Part shown: positions 54,205 to 63,548 of the stretch, piece by piece | Numbering within the stretch: position 1 is the first letter of the stretch | How the letters are laid out: the number at the start of each line of letters is the position of its first letter | From: CAVPNY01 sp963706905 | Lineage (GTDB): Bacteria; Chloroflexota; Anaerolineae; Anaerolineales; UBA4823 | Direction of reading: 5' to 3' | Length of the DNA stretch: 64,000 bases | NCBI GenBank assembly: GCA_963706905.1 | Contig: CAVPNY010000005.1 | Coordinates: 52,189-116,188 of the forward strand | Program-made: the position numbers and the translations under genes | Notes under the pieces: model-generated | Told to the model about the DNA's origin: nothing | The model's input: only the letters and a program-made list of their open reading frames with translations | Database searches by the model: none

Positions 54205-55695
54205 ATGCCCGCTCTGATTGAGCGTTCACTCACTGAACTGATCGCCGGACTACGCACGGGGGAATTTTCCAGCCGCGAGCTGACCGAGGCCTGCCTCGAG
54301 CGCATCGATGGGCTGGAACCCCGCCTGCATGCCTTTCTGACCCTGACCCCTGAAAAAGCCTTGAGGCAAGCCGATCAGGCCGACCAGAGGCTGAAGGACT
54401 GGCGGAAGAACCAGGACCAGCCGCTGCCCGCCCTGCTGGGTGTGCCGATTGCAGTCAAGGATGTACTGTGTGTGGCAGATATACGCTGCACCTGCGGCTC
54501 GCGCATCCTGGAGAATTTTGTCCCGCCGTACAGCGCCACAGCCGTCAGGCGCCTGCAGGAAGCCGGGGTGGTCATCCTGGGCAAGACCAACACGGACGAA
54601 TTTGCGATGGGCTCGTCTACGGAGAACTCCGCGTACGGTGCCACGCACAATCCATGGCACCTGGAGCATGTACCGGGTGGATCGAGCGGCGGCAGCGCGG
54701 CGGCGGTGGCGGCGCGCATGGCGCCGGCGGCATTGGGCAGCGACACGGGCGGTAGTATCCGGCAACCGGCCTCGTTTTGCGGAGTAACCGGCATCAAGCC
54801 AACTTACGGGCGGGTCTCGCGCTACGGGCTGGTGGCATACGGCTCTTCTCTGGACTGTGTGGGCGCCTTGGGGCGCTCAGCCGCAGATGTCGCCCAATTG
54901 TTCACCGTGATGGCGGGGCACGATCCCCTGGACGCCACCACACTCGATCTGCCGGCGCCGCGGATCAATCTGGTGAGCAGCACTGGAACTGCCTCCCAGC
55001 CGCTCAAAGGGCTGCGCGTCGGGGTGCCGCAGGAATATTTCATCACCGGCATCCAGCCCGAAGTGGAAAGCAAAGTACGCCAGGCCATCTCCCAGTTGGA
55101 GACGCTTGGCGCGGAGATCCAGGCAGTCAACCTGCCGCATACTGAGTTTGCGCTGCCTGTGTATTATCTAATTGCACCGGCGGAGGCATCAGCCAACCTG
55201 GCGCGCTATGATGGCATCCGCTATGGGCCGCGCGTCCAGGCCAATGAAATGTGGGAGATCTTCCGGCTGACACGCGGACAAAAATTTGGGGCTGAGGTGA
55301 AACGCCGCATCATGCTGGGTACCTATGCCCTCTCGGCTGGTTATTATGACGCTTACTATGGGCAGGCGCAAAAAGTACGCACGCTGATCAAACGGGACTT
55401 CGAGACGGCATTCGAGGCTGTGGACATGATCGCCGCTCCAGTGGCGCCAACGACGGCCTTCCGGCTGGGCGAGCACACAGATGATCCCCTGGCGATGTAT
55501 CTGGAGGACGTTTTCACCCTGCCGGCAAACCTGGCAGGCATCCCCGGGCTGGCTTTCCCGGTTGGATTCGACGTGCATGGGCTGCCAGTGGGCATACAGC
55601 TGATGGGCAGGCATTTCCAGGAAGAAGCGCTTTTTCAGGCTGCGCATGCCTACCAGCAAGCGACAGACTGGCACCAGCGTGCGCCAGCATTGTGA
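54205..55695 (+). CDS. gatA: Asp-tRNA(Asn)/Glu-tRNA(Gln) amidotransferase subunit A
   Basis: 496 residues, intact. Amidase signature: Lys in GVPIAVKDVLCVAD, cis-Ser and nucleophile region VPGGSSGGSAAAVAARMAP, then SDTGGSIRQPASFCGVTGIK. The C-terminal FTLPANLAGIPGLAFPVGFD and GLPVGIQLMGRHFQEE are typical of GatA. It releases ammonia from glutamine for GatB. gatB is not in this window. Confidence 0.95.
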   Translation: MPALIERSLTELIAGLRTGEFSSRELTEACLERIDGLEPRLHAFLTLTPEKALRQADQADQRLKDWRKNQDQPLPALLGVPIAVKDVLCVADIRCTCGSRILENFVPPYSATAVRRLQEAGVVILGKTNTDEFAMGSSTENSAYGATHNPWHLEHVPGGSSGGSAAAVAARMAPAALGSDTGGSIRQPASFCGVTGIKPTYGRVSRYGLVAYGSSLDCVGALGRSAADVAQLFTVMAGHDPLDATTLDLPAPRINLVSSTGTASQPLKGLRVGVPQEYFITGIQPEVESKVRQAISQLETLGAEIQAVNLPHTEFALPVYYLIAPAEASANLARYDGIRYGPRVQANEMWEIFRLTRGQKFGAEVKRRIMLGTYALSAGYYDAYYGQAQKVRTLIKRDFETAFEAVDMIAAPVAPTTAFRLGEHTDDPLAMYLEDVFTLPANLAGIPGLAFPVGFDVHGLPVGIQLMGRHFQEEALFQAAHAYQQATDWHQRAPAL

Positions 55696-55755
55696 TATAG
55701 ATCGACGGGCACGGGGTCCTGGCAAATTTCGTTTACACTATTGCATGCGAAGAAC

Positions 55756-55907
55756 GGGCACAAGGCCCTAGACTACGGGAGGATGGGCACGGTTACACAG
55801 AACGTAGTATAGCCCCTTGTGGGCGAAGAACGGGCACAAGGCCCTAAACTGCAAGATGAAGGCTGGAGCGAGGCAATGAATTCGATGTAGTATAGCCCCT
55901 TGTGGGC
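55756..55907. repeat. REP elements upstream of the RAYT gene (four copies)
   Basis: Copies at 55756-55776 and 55832-55852 (minus) and 55804-55824 and 55887-55907 (plus). Consensus read in the GTAG orientation: GTAGTnTAG, then a 4-bp hairpin GCCC-CTTGT-GGGC. The GTAG box followed by a small hairpin is the classical REP layout recognised by RAYT transposases. Opposite orientations form BIME-like pairs. Confidence 0.8.
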
Positions 55908-55937
55908 GCTGCCTGCTTGCATGTGAGGGTACCATCC

Positions 55938-56432
55938 ATGCCGTGGAATAAACCCTATACACCGATCTATAATCAACGTTTAGACCCCGAACTATACCAA
56001 TCAACTGGCTATATCACCTTTATTACGATCTGCGCTTATAATGATCTTCAACCATTTACAAATCCCCCGTTAAACCAAATCATCATCGATACTTTGCAGT
56101 CTGAGCAAGCCAGGTATCCGTGCGCAATCTATACATACTGCTTGATGCCAGATCACCTGCATTACTTGATCAGTCCATCCCGGGATGGCAACTCGGTGAT
56201 TGATTTTACAAACCATTTTAAAGGCAAATCCACCAATCTTTCCTGGAAATTTGGGTGGCATGGTAAACTCTGGCAGCCTCGATTTTATGATCATATTGTT
56301 CGAGCGGAGGAGGACTTGCGCGCAATAGCAGAGTATATTCTCGCCAATCCTGTACGCAAAGGTCTGGTAACATCCATTGACGAATGGCCGTGGAGCGGCT
56401 GTTTCACACCACTACCGCTCGGTCCGACGTAG
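55938..56432 (+). CDS. REP-associated tyrosine transposase (RAYT, Y1/HUH)
   Basis: 164 residues from ATG 55938 (MPWNKPYTPIYNQRLDPELY). YITFITICAYNDLQPF leads in, the HUH-type motif is YCLMPDHLHYLISPS, and the catalytic Tyr region follows in LWQPRFYDHIVRAEEDLRAI, with AEYILANPVRKGL and WPWSG at the end. Complete for the family. It is flanked on both sides by its REP-like repeats. RAYTs nick and process REP DNA; they are single-copy genes thought to spread REPs. Confidence 0.9.
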   Translation: MPWNKPYTPIYNQRLDPELYQSTGYITFITICAYNDLQPFTNPPLNQIIIDTLQSEQARYPCAIYTYCLMPDHLHYLISPSRDGNSVIDFTNHFKGKSTNLSWKFGWHGKLWQPRFYDHIVRAEEDLRAIAEYILANPVRKGLVTSIDEWPWSGCFTPLPLGPT

Positions 56433-56441
56433 GCAAAGAAC

Positions 56442-56717
56442 GGGCACAATGCCCTAGACTACGGGAAGAGAAAGCACCAGGCCTGAGGTAAACAAGTAGG
56501 ATGAGCTAAGCTCCACAGAGCAACGTTGTAAAGCCCGCGTGGGTGAAGAACGGGCACAAGGCCCTAGACTACGGGAAGAGAGAGAGCACCAGGCCTGAGG
56601 TATACGAGTAAGATGGACTAAGCTCCACAAGTCAACGTAGTAAAGCCCGCGTGGGTGAAGAACGGGCACAAGGTCCTAGACTACGTGAAGAAGAACGAGC
56701 ACAAGGCGCTAAACTGC
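56442..56717 (-). repeat. REP elements downstream of the RAYT gene, partly as ~111-bp tandem units
   Basis: REP-like 21-mers at 56442-56462, 56552-56572, 56664-56684 and a degenerate one at 56697-56717, all in one orientation. The sequence between the first three repeats almost exactly (period 110-112 bp), including GCACCAGGCCTGAGG and AAAGCCCGCGTGGGTGAAG, so the array grew by tandem duplication of a BIME-sized unit. Confidence 0.8.
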
Positions 56718-56742
56718 ATAACACAAGAATTGAGGAAAATTG

Positions 56743-58444
56743 ATGTTAACACCCTTACCACCTGAGGCGACGGAATTCAAGAACTGGTCCTGGGAGCAGA
56801 TCGAGCCCTGATTACGAAGATCTGCTGGCCCGCGATCTGACGGCGGCTAACAGCCACCAGTGGCTGGCGGACTGGTCGCACCTGGCGAAACTGGTCGATG
56901 AGGCTAACTGGCGGCTGTATGACGCCAATACGATCGACACGACCGACAAGCAGGCCGAAGGACAATATACAACTTTCTTAGAAGAGATCCAGCCACGCAG
57001 CAGAGAGGCGGATCAAAAAGTCAAGGAGAAGCTGCTGGCGAGCGGGCTGACACCGGCTGGCTACGAGATCCCCTTGCGCAACCTACGCGCCCAGGCAGCC
57101 CTTTACCGCGAAGCAAACCTGCCCCTGCTGGCTGAAGACAGGAAGCTGTGCATGGAATATGACCGAATCATCGGAGCGCAAACGGTGATGTGGGCAGGAC
57201 AGGAACTCACCATCCCCCAGCTCTCTCCGATTTACCAGGAGATTGACCAGCAAAAGCGCGAGCGCGCCTGGAGACTGGCAGCCGAGCGCCAACTAGCTGA
57301 CCGGCAAGCGATCGGTGAGTTGTGGGGCAGGATGCTCGAGCTGCGCACAAGAATTGCAAAAAAAGCCGATCTGCCGGATTACCGGGCTTACCGCTGGAGC
57401 GTGCTGTTGCGCTTTGATTACAGCAAAGAGGATTGCCACCGCTTTCACCAGGCGATCGAGCAAGTGGTTGTACCGGCAGCAACCGCAGTGTACGAGAAGC
57501 GCCGGAAGCGCCTGGGCCTGAAGACGCTTCGCCCTTGGGATTTGGAGGTTGACCCATTCAACCGCCCACCTTTGCGCCCCTACCAGACGATCGAGGAGCT
57601 GGAAAGCAAGACCAGCGCCATTTTTCACCAGGTCGACCCGCAGCTGGGCAAGTATTTCGACAGGATGCGAAGCGAGAAACTGCTCGACCTGGACAACCGT
57701 AAGGGCAAGGCGCCCGGCGGATACTGCAACGCTTACGAAGCGGCAGGGGTGCCGTTCATTTTTATGAATGCGGTTGGCCTGCATGACGATGTGCAAACCC
57801 TGCTGCACGAGGGCGGGCATGCCTTTCACGTCTTCGAGTGCAGCCACCTGGCGCACCAGCAAATCGAAGTGCCGCTGGAGTTCGCCGAAGTGGCCTCGAT
57901 GGGGATGGAGCTGCTGGCAGCGCCTTACCTGACCGCAGACAAAGGCGGGTTCTATACTCCCCAGGAGGCGGCGCGGGCTCGAATTGAAACCCTGGAATCC
58001 AACTTGCGCTTTTGGCCTTATATGGCCGTAGTGGATGCCTTTCAGCAATGGGTATACGACAATCCCACCCAGGCCAGCGACCCGGCTAACTGCGACGCCA
58101 AATGGGCTGAGCAGTGGGAACGCTTCATGGTCGGCGTGGACTGGAGCGGACTGGAAGAGGTGAAGAATGCCGGCTGGCAACGCAAGCTACATATCCATAC
58201 CGAGCCGATGTACTACGTGGAATACGGACTGGCGCAACTGGGCGCGGCGCAGGTGTGGCGCAACGCGCTCAGCGACCAGGCTGGAGCTGTGGCGGCTTAC
58301 CGTCGGGCGCTCTCCCTGGGCGGGGCAGTGACGCTGCCACAAATGTACGCGACGGCGGGGGCTAAATTCGCCTTTGATGAAGAAATATTGGGCCAGGCAG
58401 TCGACTTGATGATGAAGACGATTGGAGAACTGGAACAAGTCTAG
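56743..58444 (+). CDS. M3-family metallopeptidase, oligoendopeptidase F-like (frameshift near the N-terminus)
   Basis: The start ATG 56743 follows TTGAGGAAA (MLTPLPPEATEFKNWSWEQI). Near 56808 the frame changes to DYEDLLARDLTAANSHQWLA and stays open to 58444, total about 566 residues. The zinc site LLHEGGHAFHVFECSHL near residue 360 has the HExxH variant HEGGH, with the third-ligand Glu in FAEVASMGMELL. Cytosolic M3 peptidases cut peptides of about 5-20 residues. The lesion would remove only ~22 residues if an internal start were used. Confidence 0.88.
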
Positions 58445-58459
58445 AGAAGAGGTGGCATT

Positions 58460-59440
58460 ATGGAAACTGTTAACCTGGGCCGGAGCGGCCTGAAGGTTAC
58501 ACGCATCTGCCTGGGGATGATGACCTACGGCAGCTCTCAGTGGCGCAAGTGGGTATTGGACGAGGAGCAGGCGCGTCCTTTTGTGCAGCGCGCCCTGGAG
58601 ATGGGGATCAACTTCTTCGACACCGCCGATATCTATTCGAACGGCCGCAGCGAGGAAATCCTGGGCCGGGCAATCAGGGATTTTAGCCGGAGGGAAGAGG
58701 TAGTCATCGCCACCAAGGTGTTCATGCCCATGGGAGAAGGGCCAAACCAGCGCGGCTTATCCAGAGTGCACATCCTGCAAGCCATCGACGATTCGCTGCG
58801 CCGCCTGGGCATGGACTATGTCGACCTGTACCAAATCCACCGCTGGGACCCCGAGACGCCCATCGAGGAAACATTGGAAGCCCTGCACGATGTGGTCAAG
58901 TCTGGTAAGGCACGCTATATCGGCGCTTCCAGCATGTACACCTGGCAATTCGCCCGTTCGCTGTATCTGGCCGATCAGCACGGCTGGACACGCTTCATCT
59001 CGATGCAAAACCATTACAACCTGGTCTACCGGGAGGAAGAGCGCGAGATGCTGCCGTTGTGCCGGGCGGAAGGCATCGGGGTGATCCCCTGGAGCCCGCT
59101 GGCGCGCGGTTTCCTGACAGGCAACCGCGCCAAAGAAGAATGGGGCAGCACGGTGCGCGCCAAGGTGGATGATTTCGCGCACAGTATGTATTACCAGGAG
59201 AGCGACTTTCAGATTGTAGCGCGGGTCGTGGAACTGGCCGGGAGGCTGGGGCACAGCCCGGCTCAAATTGCACTGGCCTGGTTATTGCACCAACCCGATG
59301 TGACTGCGCCAATTATCGGGGCGAGCAAGATGCAGCACCTGGAAGACGCTGTGGCTGCCCTGGCGATCAAGCTAAGCGCGGAGGAATTGGCATATCTGGA
59401 AGAGCTATATCAACCTCACCCGATCTTGGGCCACAGCTAA
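58460..59440 (+). CDS. Aldo/keto reductase
   Basis: 326 residues, intact: METVNLGRSGLKVTRICLGM, NFFDTADIYSNGRSEEILGR (Asp and Tyr), VVIATKVFMPMG (Lys), DLYQIHRWDPETPIEETLEA (His), and the NADP-binding end LLHQPDVTAPIIGASKMQHL. It follows the M3 peptidase by 15 bases. NADPH-dependent carbonyl reductase of the YghZ/YajO-like group; substrate unknown. It is the intact counterpart of the broken reductase at 36970. Confidence 0.92.
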   Translation: METVNLGRSGLKVTRICLGMMTYGSSQWRKWVLDEEQARPFVQRALEMGINFFDTADIYSNGRSEEILGRAIRDFSRREEVVIATKVFMPMGEGPNQRGLSRVHILQAIDDSLRRLGMDYVDLYQIHRWDPETPIEETLEALHDVVKSGKARYIGASSMYTWQFARSLYLADQHGWTRFISMQNHYNLVYREEEREMLPLCRAEGIGVIPWSPLARGFLTGNRAKEEWGSTVRAKVDDFAHSMYYQESDFQIVARVVELAGRLGHSPAQIALAWLLHQPDVTAPIIGASKMQHLEDAVAALAIKLSAEELAYLEELYQPHPILGHS

Positions 59441-59527
59441 GTCATTCTGGTCGGATAGTCACGTAGACTGGCAGGCCTGTCCTTTGCAATAGGTCAAAAA
59501 ACAGGGTGGTATTTTATATAAATTTCT

Positions 59528-59569
59528 AACATCGCACACCCATTCTATCAATCAGGGCGATGTTATAAT
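59528..59569 (+). promoter_or_regulatory. Candidate clpC promoter with overlapping inverted repeat
   Basis: AACATCGC at 59528-59535 is complementary to GCGATGTT at 59557-59564, which runs into TATAAT (59564-59569). The -35 is weak. The repeat differs from CIRCE and CtsR sites. A regulator bound here would block the -10 region. Confidence 0.4.
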
Positions 59570-59613
59570 CTCATCGGTAGGATTGTACCTGCCAGAGGAA
59601 GGTAACATATATT

Positions 59614-62115
59614 ATGATGAGATTTGATCGTTTTACAGAACGCGCCCAGGAGGCTGCCCAGCGCTCGGCGGAGATCATCCAGCGCTACGGGCACAACCAG
59701 ATCGACACAGAACACATCCTGCTGGCGCTGATCGAGCAACCCCAGGGGGTCATCTCGCAAATTTTAGAGTTATTAAAGATCGACGCTAATTCCCTGACGG
59801 AACGCCTGGACTATATCCTGCGCACCAGCCCCAAGGCCAATATCTTCGGCGGGGGCGCCGGGCAGATATTCATTACCCCACGGGTGAAGCGCATCATCGA
59901 CCTGGCCAACGAAGAGGCCAACCGCTTGAAAGATGAATACATCTCTACCGAGCACATCTTCCTGGCGATCCTGAGCGAGCGCAGCACGCCGGCGGCGCGC
60001 CTGCTGGAAGGTGCGGGAGTGACGCGCGAGCGGGTCTACGAGGCAGTGCAACAGATCCGCGGCGGGCAACGGGTGACCGACCCGCAGGCTGAGACACGCT
60101 ACCGCACGCTGGAGCGCTTCTCGCGCGACCTGACCCAGATGGCGCGGGAGGGCAAGCTTGACCCGGTGATCGGGCGCGATACAGAAATCCTGCGCGTGAT
60201 TCAGATTCTGTCACGGCGCACAAAGAACAACCCGGTGCTGATCGGTGAAGCCGGTGTGGGCAAGACGGCAATCGTCGAAGGGCTGGCGCAGAAGATCGCC
60301 ACCAACGACGTGCCGGAGATCCTGATGGGCAAGCGCGTGGTGGCCCTCGACCTGGGGGCGATGATCGCCGGCTCGCGCTTCCGCGGCGAGTTCGAGGAAC
60401 GGCTGAAGGCCGCTATCGAGGAAATCCAACGCTCCGAAGGTGAAGTGATCCTGTTCATCGACGAGCTGCACACCGTGGTGGGGGCGGGCGCGGCCCAAGG
60501 CGCAATGGACGCCTCCAATATGCTCAAGCCGGCCCTGGCGCGGGGTGAGCTGCACGCCATCGGCGCCACCACCCTGGACGAGTACCACAAGCATATCGAG
60601 AAGGACTCAGCCCTGGAGCGCCGCTTCGCGCCGGTCTACGTGGAAGAACCCAATGTGGACGACACGATCAAGATGCTGCAAGGCCTACGCGACCGCTACG
60701 AGGCACATCACAAGGTGCGCTTCTCTGACGAGGCCCTGGTGGCCGCAGCACGCCTATCCTCGCGCTACGTCACGGACCGCCACCTGCCGGACAAAGCCAT
60801 CGACCTGATTGACGAAGCCGCCGCCAAGCTGCGTGTGGCGCTTTACTCCCTGCCAGCTGAGCTGAAGGCGATGAAGACTGAGATCGACCGGCTGACCGCT
60901 GAAGAGGAACAGGCGGGCAACGAGCGCGACTACGAGCGCGCCGCCCAAAAGAAAGCCGAGCGCTTGCGATTAGAGACAGAGTTCAACGAGCGGCGCGATG
61001 TGTGGGAATCCGAACACCAACTGGACGAGGTGGTGGACTACAACGACATCGCCGAGGTGATCGCCATGTGGACCGGTATCCCGGTCAGCCAGATGATGGA
61101 GAGCGAGGCTGAGAAGCTGCTGCAAATGGAAGATCGGCTGCGCGAGCATATCATCGGGCAGGACCCCGCCATCCACGCCGTTGCCGACGCCATCCGCCGG
61201 GCACGCTCCGGGCTAAAAGACCCGCGCCGCCCCAGCGGCTCCTTTATCTTCATCGGACCTTCGGGTGTGGGCAAGACTGAGACCGCTAAGGCGCTGGCCG
61301 AATTCCTGTTCGAGGACCCGGACGCGCTGGTACGGATCGACATGAGCGAGTACCACGAGCAGCACACCGTGTCACGGTTGTTCGGCGCCCCGCCCGGTTA
61401 CGTGGGCTATGAAGAGGGCGGCCAGCTTACCGAGGCCGTGCGCCGCCGCCCCTACCGGGTGATCCTGTTCGACGAGATCGAGAAGGCGCATCCGGACGTG
61501 TGGAATGCCCTGCTACAAATCCTGGACGACGGGCGCCTGACCGATGGGCAGGGCCGCACGGTTGACTTCCGCAGCACGGTGCTGATCATGACCAGCAACC
61601 TGGGCACCGAATATGTACGCAGCTCAGGCACCCTGGGCTTCCTGCAGCACGGCGAGGACGAGGAAGACCGCCAGGCACATGAAAAGATCGAGAAAGCCCT
61701 CAAAGGCACGTTCCGCCCCGAGTTCCTCAACCGCATCGATGAGATCATCACTTTCGCAGCCCTGTCGGTGGAAGACATGGGCAAGATCGTCGACCTGCAG
61801 ATGAAAGAGGTGCAGGAGCGGCTGAGCGAGCACGACCTGAGCGTGGAGCTGACCCCGGCGGCGCGCGATTGGCTGGCCAAGGAGGGTTACGACCAGGCCT
61901 TTGGCGCCCGGCCGCTACGGCGCGCCTTGCAGAAGTATGTAGAAAGCCCGCTCTCGGTCAGCCTGCTCTCGGGAAAGTTCTCCAAGGGCGATACGGTGCT
62001 GGTGGATGTGGACGAAGGGGGCAAGAGCCTGGTATTCCGCGAAGCGGGTACCGGCGAACCACAGGTTAGCACCGTGCCGGCAGAAACGGTCCAGCCAGTC
62101 GAGACGACTGGATAA
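59614..62115 (+). CDS. clpC: ATP-dependent Clp protease ATP-binding subunit ClpC
   Basis: 833 residues, intact. Clp-N repeats at 1-145; D1 AAA+ domain with Walker A GEAGVGKT near residue 211 and Walker B VILFIDELHT; a middle region (EEEQAGNERDYERAAQKKAE) of UVR/ClpC length; D2 with GPSGVGKT near residue 548 and VILFDEIEKAH; ClpP-binding loop probably LGF-type (GTLGFLQ). It unfolds substrates for ClpP. The gene ends with a strong terminator, so it is monocistronic. Confidence 0.96.
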   Translation: MMRFDRFTERAQEAAQRSAEIIQRYGHNQIDTEHILLALIEQPQGVISQILELLKIDANSLTERLDYILRTSPKANIFGGGAGQIFITPRVKRIIDLANEEANRLKDEYISTEHIFLAILSERSTPAARLLEGAGVTRERVYEAVQQIRGGQRVTDPQAETRYRTLERFSRDLTQMAREGKLDPVIGRDTEILRVIQILSRRTKNNPVLIGEAGVGKTAIVEGLAQKIATNDVPEILMGKRVVALDLGAMIAGSRFRGEFEERLKAAIEEIQRSEGEVILFIDELHTVVGAGAAQGAMDASNMLKPALARGELHAIGATTLDEYHKHIEKDSALERRFAPVYVEEPNVDDTIKMLQGLRDRYEAHHKVRFSDEALVAAARLSSRYVTDRHLPDKAIDLIDEAAAKLRVALYSLPAELKAMKTEIDRLTAEEEQAGNERDYERAAQKKAERLRLETEFNERRDVWESEHQLDEVVDYNDIAEVIAMWTGIPVSQMMESEAEKLLQMEDRLREHIIGQDPAIHAVADAIRRARSGLKDPRRPSGSFIFIGPSGVGKTETAKALAEFLFEDPDALVRIDMSEYHEQHTVSRLFGAPPGYVGYEEGGQLTEAVRRRPYRVILFDEIEKAHPDVWNALLQILDDGRLTDGQGRTVDFRSTVLIMTSNLGTEYVRSSGTLGFLQHGEDEEDRQAHEKIEKALKGTFRPEFLNRIDEIITFAALSVEDMGKIVDLQMKEVQERLSEHDLSVELTPAARDWLAKEGYDQAFGARPLRRALQKYVESPLSVSLLSGKFSKGDTVLVDVDEGGKSLVFREAGTGEPQVSTVPAETVQPVETTG

Positions 62116-62116
62116 A

Positions 62117-62135
62117 GGCGCAGCGGCGCTGCGCC
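62117..62135 (+). repeat. Perfect hairpin just after clpC
   Basis: GGCGCAGC and GCTGCGCC arms with a GGC loop, two bases after the stop codon. It may protect the 3' end or pause polymerase before the terminator. Confidence 0.6.
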
Positions 62136-62160
62136 CCTACTGATAATCCATCAATAATTC

Positions 62161-62194
62161 AACCGCTCTTGCCGGGACAGGCGAGAGCGGTTTT
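62161..62194 (+). terminator. Rho-independent terminator of clpC
   Basis: AACCGCTCT at 62161-62169 pairs with AGAGCGGTT at 62184-62192, GCC/GGC continuing inside, then TTTTGATAT on the plus strand. Confidence 0.8.
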
Positions 62195-62208
62195 GATATA
62201 TCTGTGTT

Positions 62209-62952
62209 TCATGGTTGAGCTGCCAAATGGTTTTTTTCTCTTTCCAATAGGGACAATGTTTCCGGGATCAATATTTTTCTAATTTGCTGAAATTGCCTAT
62301 CAGGCAGAAGCGAATTTAAATCTTCGTTGATAGTCGTCTGTGTGATGTTTTTCTTAATCAAATCGATTAACTGCCCGAAGTATTCCCCCGGCTCCAATCC
62401 GGTTCTTTCCTCAATCACGGTACCGTCATAGGGATAGCCCCGGATAAAAAAGTGGTGGATATCATAAATATCACGTCCGGCAATGGTCTTGTTTTGCTTA
62501 TACCGGTCCGTGACCGCCACCAATTTGTTTGCAAACATCGTTCCAATGGTCTGGCTATTTATTAACCGGTCAATTTCCGGAAAATACTGGACTTTATATT
62601 GGTTGGCCTCAACTCTTATATTACTGGCGCTGACTTTTAATGTGTTTCTCTTCCCCGGACTGCTTGGATAACGAAGTTGAAAGAAGAGAGCTTGGTTAAT
62701 TTCCAGGGTCACACGAAATCCAAGCTGGGTAAAGACCCGGTGAAACAAATCGCGCAACGCAGTCTCATCAGCGTCTTCTAAAACATCGAAATCAAGGTCA
62801 ACCGAGAAACGATCCAGATAGCCCAACATGGCGGCGCAAGAGCCACCCTTGAAAGCCAGGATCTGAGCCATCAATGGCTGGTCAACTATCTCCATCAACA
62901 GCCTGTGGAGATAGGATTTGTGGATTATGTCCTCAGGACGTAGGTCTAGCAT
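62209..62952 (-). CDS. AbiEii-type toxin, nucleotidyltransferase
   Basis: 247 residues. ILAFKGGSCAAMLGYLDRFS followed by VDLDFDVLE is the GS...DxD nucleotidyltransferase motif of AbiEii/MenA toxins; ANKLVAVTDRYKQNKTIAGR DIYD is the second conserved Lys/Asp region. It overlaps the antitoxin gene by seven bases. AbiE is a phage-abortive-infection and type IV toxin-antitoxin pair; relatives modify tRNA 3' ends. Intact. Confidence 0.88.
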   Translation of the reverse strand: MLDLRPEDIIHKSYLHRLLMEIVDQPLMAQILAFKGGSCAAMLGYLDRFSVDLDFDVLEDADETALRDLFHRVFTQLGFRVTLEINQALFFQLRYPSSPGKRNTLKVSASNIRVEANQYKVQYFPEIDRLINSQTIGTMFANKLVAVTDRYKQNKTIAGRDIYDIHHFFIRGYPYDGTVIEERTGLEPGEYFGQLIDLIKKNITQTTINEDLNSLLPDRQFQQIRKILIPETLSLLEREKNHLAAQP

Positions 62953-63482
62953 GGATATCCAACTTCTTTTTGAATGGATCTAACTTTTTCTTTATTTATA
63001 CTTTCCGGAATATCAAAGTAATATCTTGGATTGAAATAAAGCATATCGGCTACCGCCCGTTCAGTCGACGCTACTAATATCCCATCCTGATCTTCAATCC
63101 CAGCGGGATGATAGAGGAAATCATCTTTGAGTTTTCGGAACCGAAAAGACCACAGTCCGACCACTGCTCGCCTGGATAGGTTAGCAACGAAAGTGTAATC
63201 GTATACTCTCTGAGCGATTATGCCAGCCAGCGAGAGAACCAATTCCGTGGTCAGGTAGGTATAGCGATGAATGATGGCCACGCCGAGTTCCAGGGGATTG
63301 AGAGAAGAAATGGGGACGGCGGAATACAACCCTTTATAGACGGGAAAAAGAACGTCTTTATCTATGTAGCGGGTAATGGTCATATACAAATTATGCCTGT
63401 CGGCGATCCCCCAGAGGATAGCCAGATCGTTGGTATGAAATAGCTTTCGATTGAGCTGAAGTAGTTGCGTTATCCTATACAT
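62946..63482 (-). CDS. AbiEi-type antitoxin/regulator
   Basis: 178 residues: an N-terminal winged helix (LNRKLFHTNDLAILWGIADR ... GLYSAVPISSLNPLELGVAI), then YLTTELVLSLAGIIAQRVYD and STERAVADMLYFNPRYYFDI, matching the AbiEi_4/transcriptional-regulator family. It neutralises and represses its toxin partner. The ATG 63480-63482 lies at the centre of a 40-bp palindrome with no evident ribosome site, suggesting either leaderless translation or a start further downstream. Confidence 0.85.
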   Translation of the reverse strand: MYRITQLLQLNRKLFHTNDLAILWGIADRHNLYMTITRYIDKDVLFPVYKGLYSAVPISSLNPLELGVAIIHRYTYLTTELVLSLAGIIAQRVYDYTFVANLSRRAVVGLWSFRFRKLKDDFLYHPAGIEDQDGILVASTERAVADMLYFNPRYYFDIPESINKEKVRSIQKEVGYPC

Positions 63483-63503
63483 ATATGTATAGGATAACGC
63501 AAC
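63464..63503. promoter_or_regulatory. Perfect 40-bp palindrome at the AbiEi start, probable operator
   Basis: The left half GTTGCGTTATCCTATACATA is mirrored exactly in 63484-63503. It spans the antitoxin start codon. AbiEi proteins repress their own operon through inverted repeats, so this is the obvious site; the perfection and position over the start codon are unusual. Confidence 0.75.
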
Positions 63504-63548
63504 CGTCTCGCTGAGTCAAGAGAAATCAATAAAGAGCGACCTAAATCT

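Noticed and set aside
56442..56717. Possible CRISPR array
   Set aside because: Units of ~111 bp with conserved rather than unique spacers, next to a RAYT gene; these are REP/BIME-type repeats.
56800..56815. TGA in the M3 peptidase as a second selenocysteine codon
   Set aside because: The protein continues in a different frame after the TGA, so this is a frameshift and not a recoded stop.
59520..59570. CIRCE operator upstream of clpC
   Set aside because: The inverted repeat does not match the TTAGCACTC-N9-GAGTGCTAA consensus.
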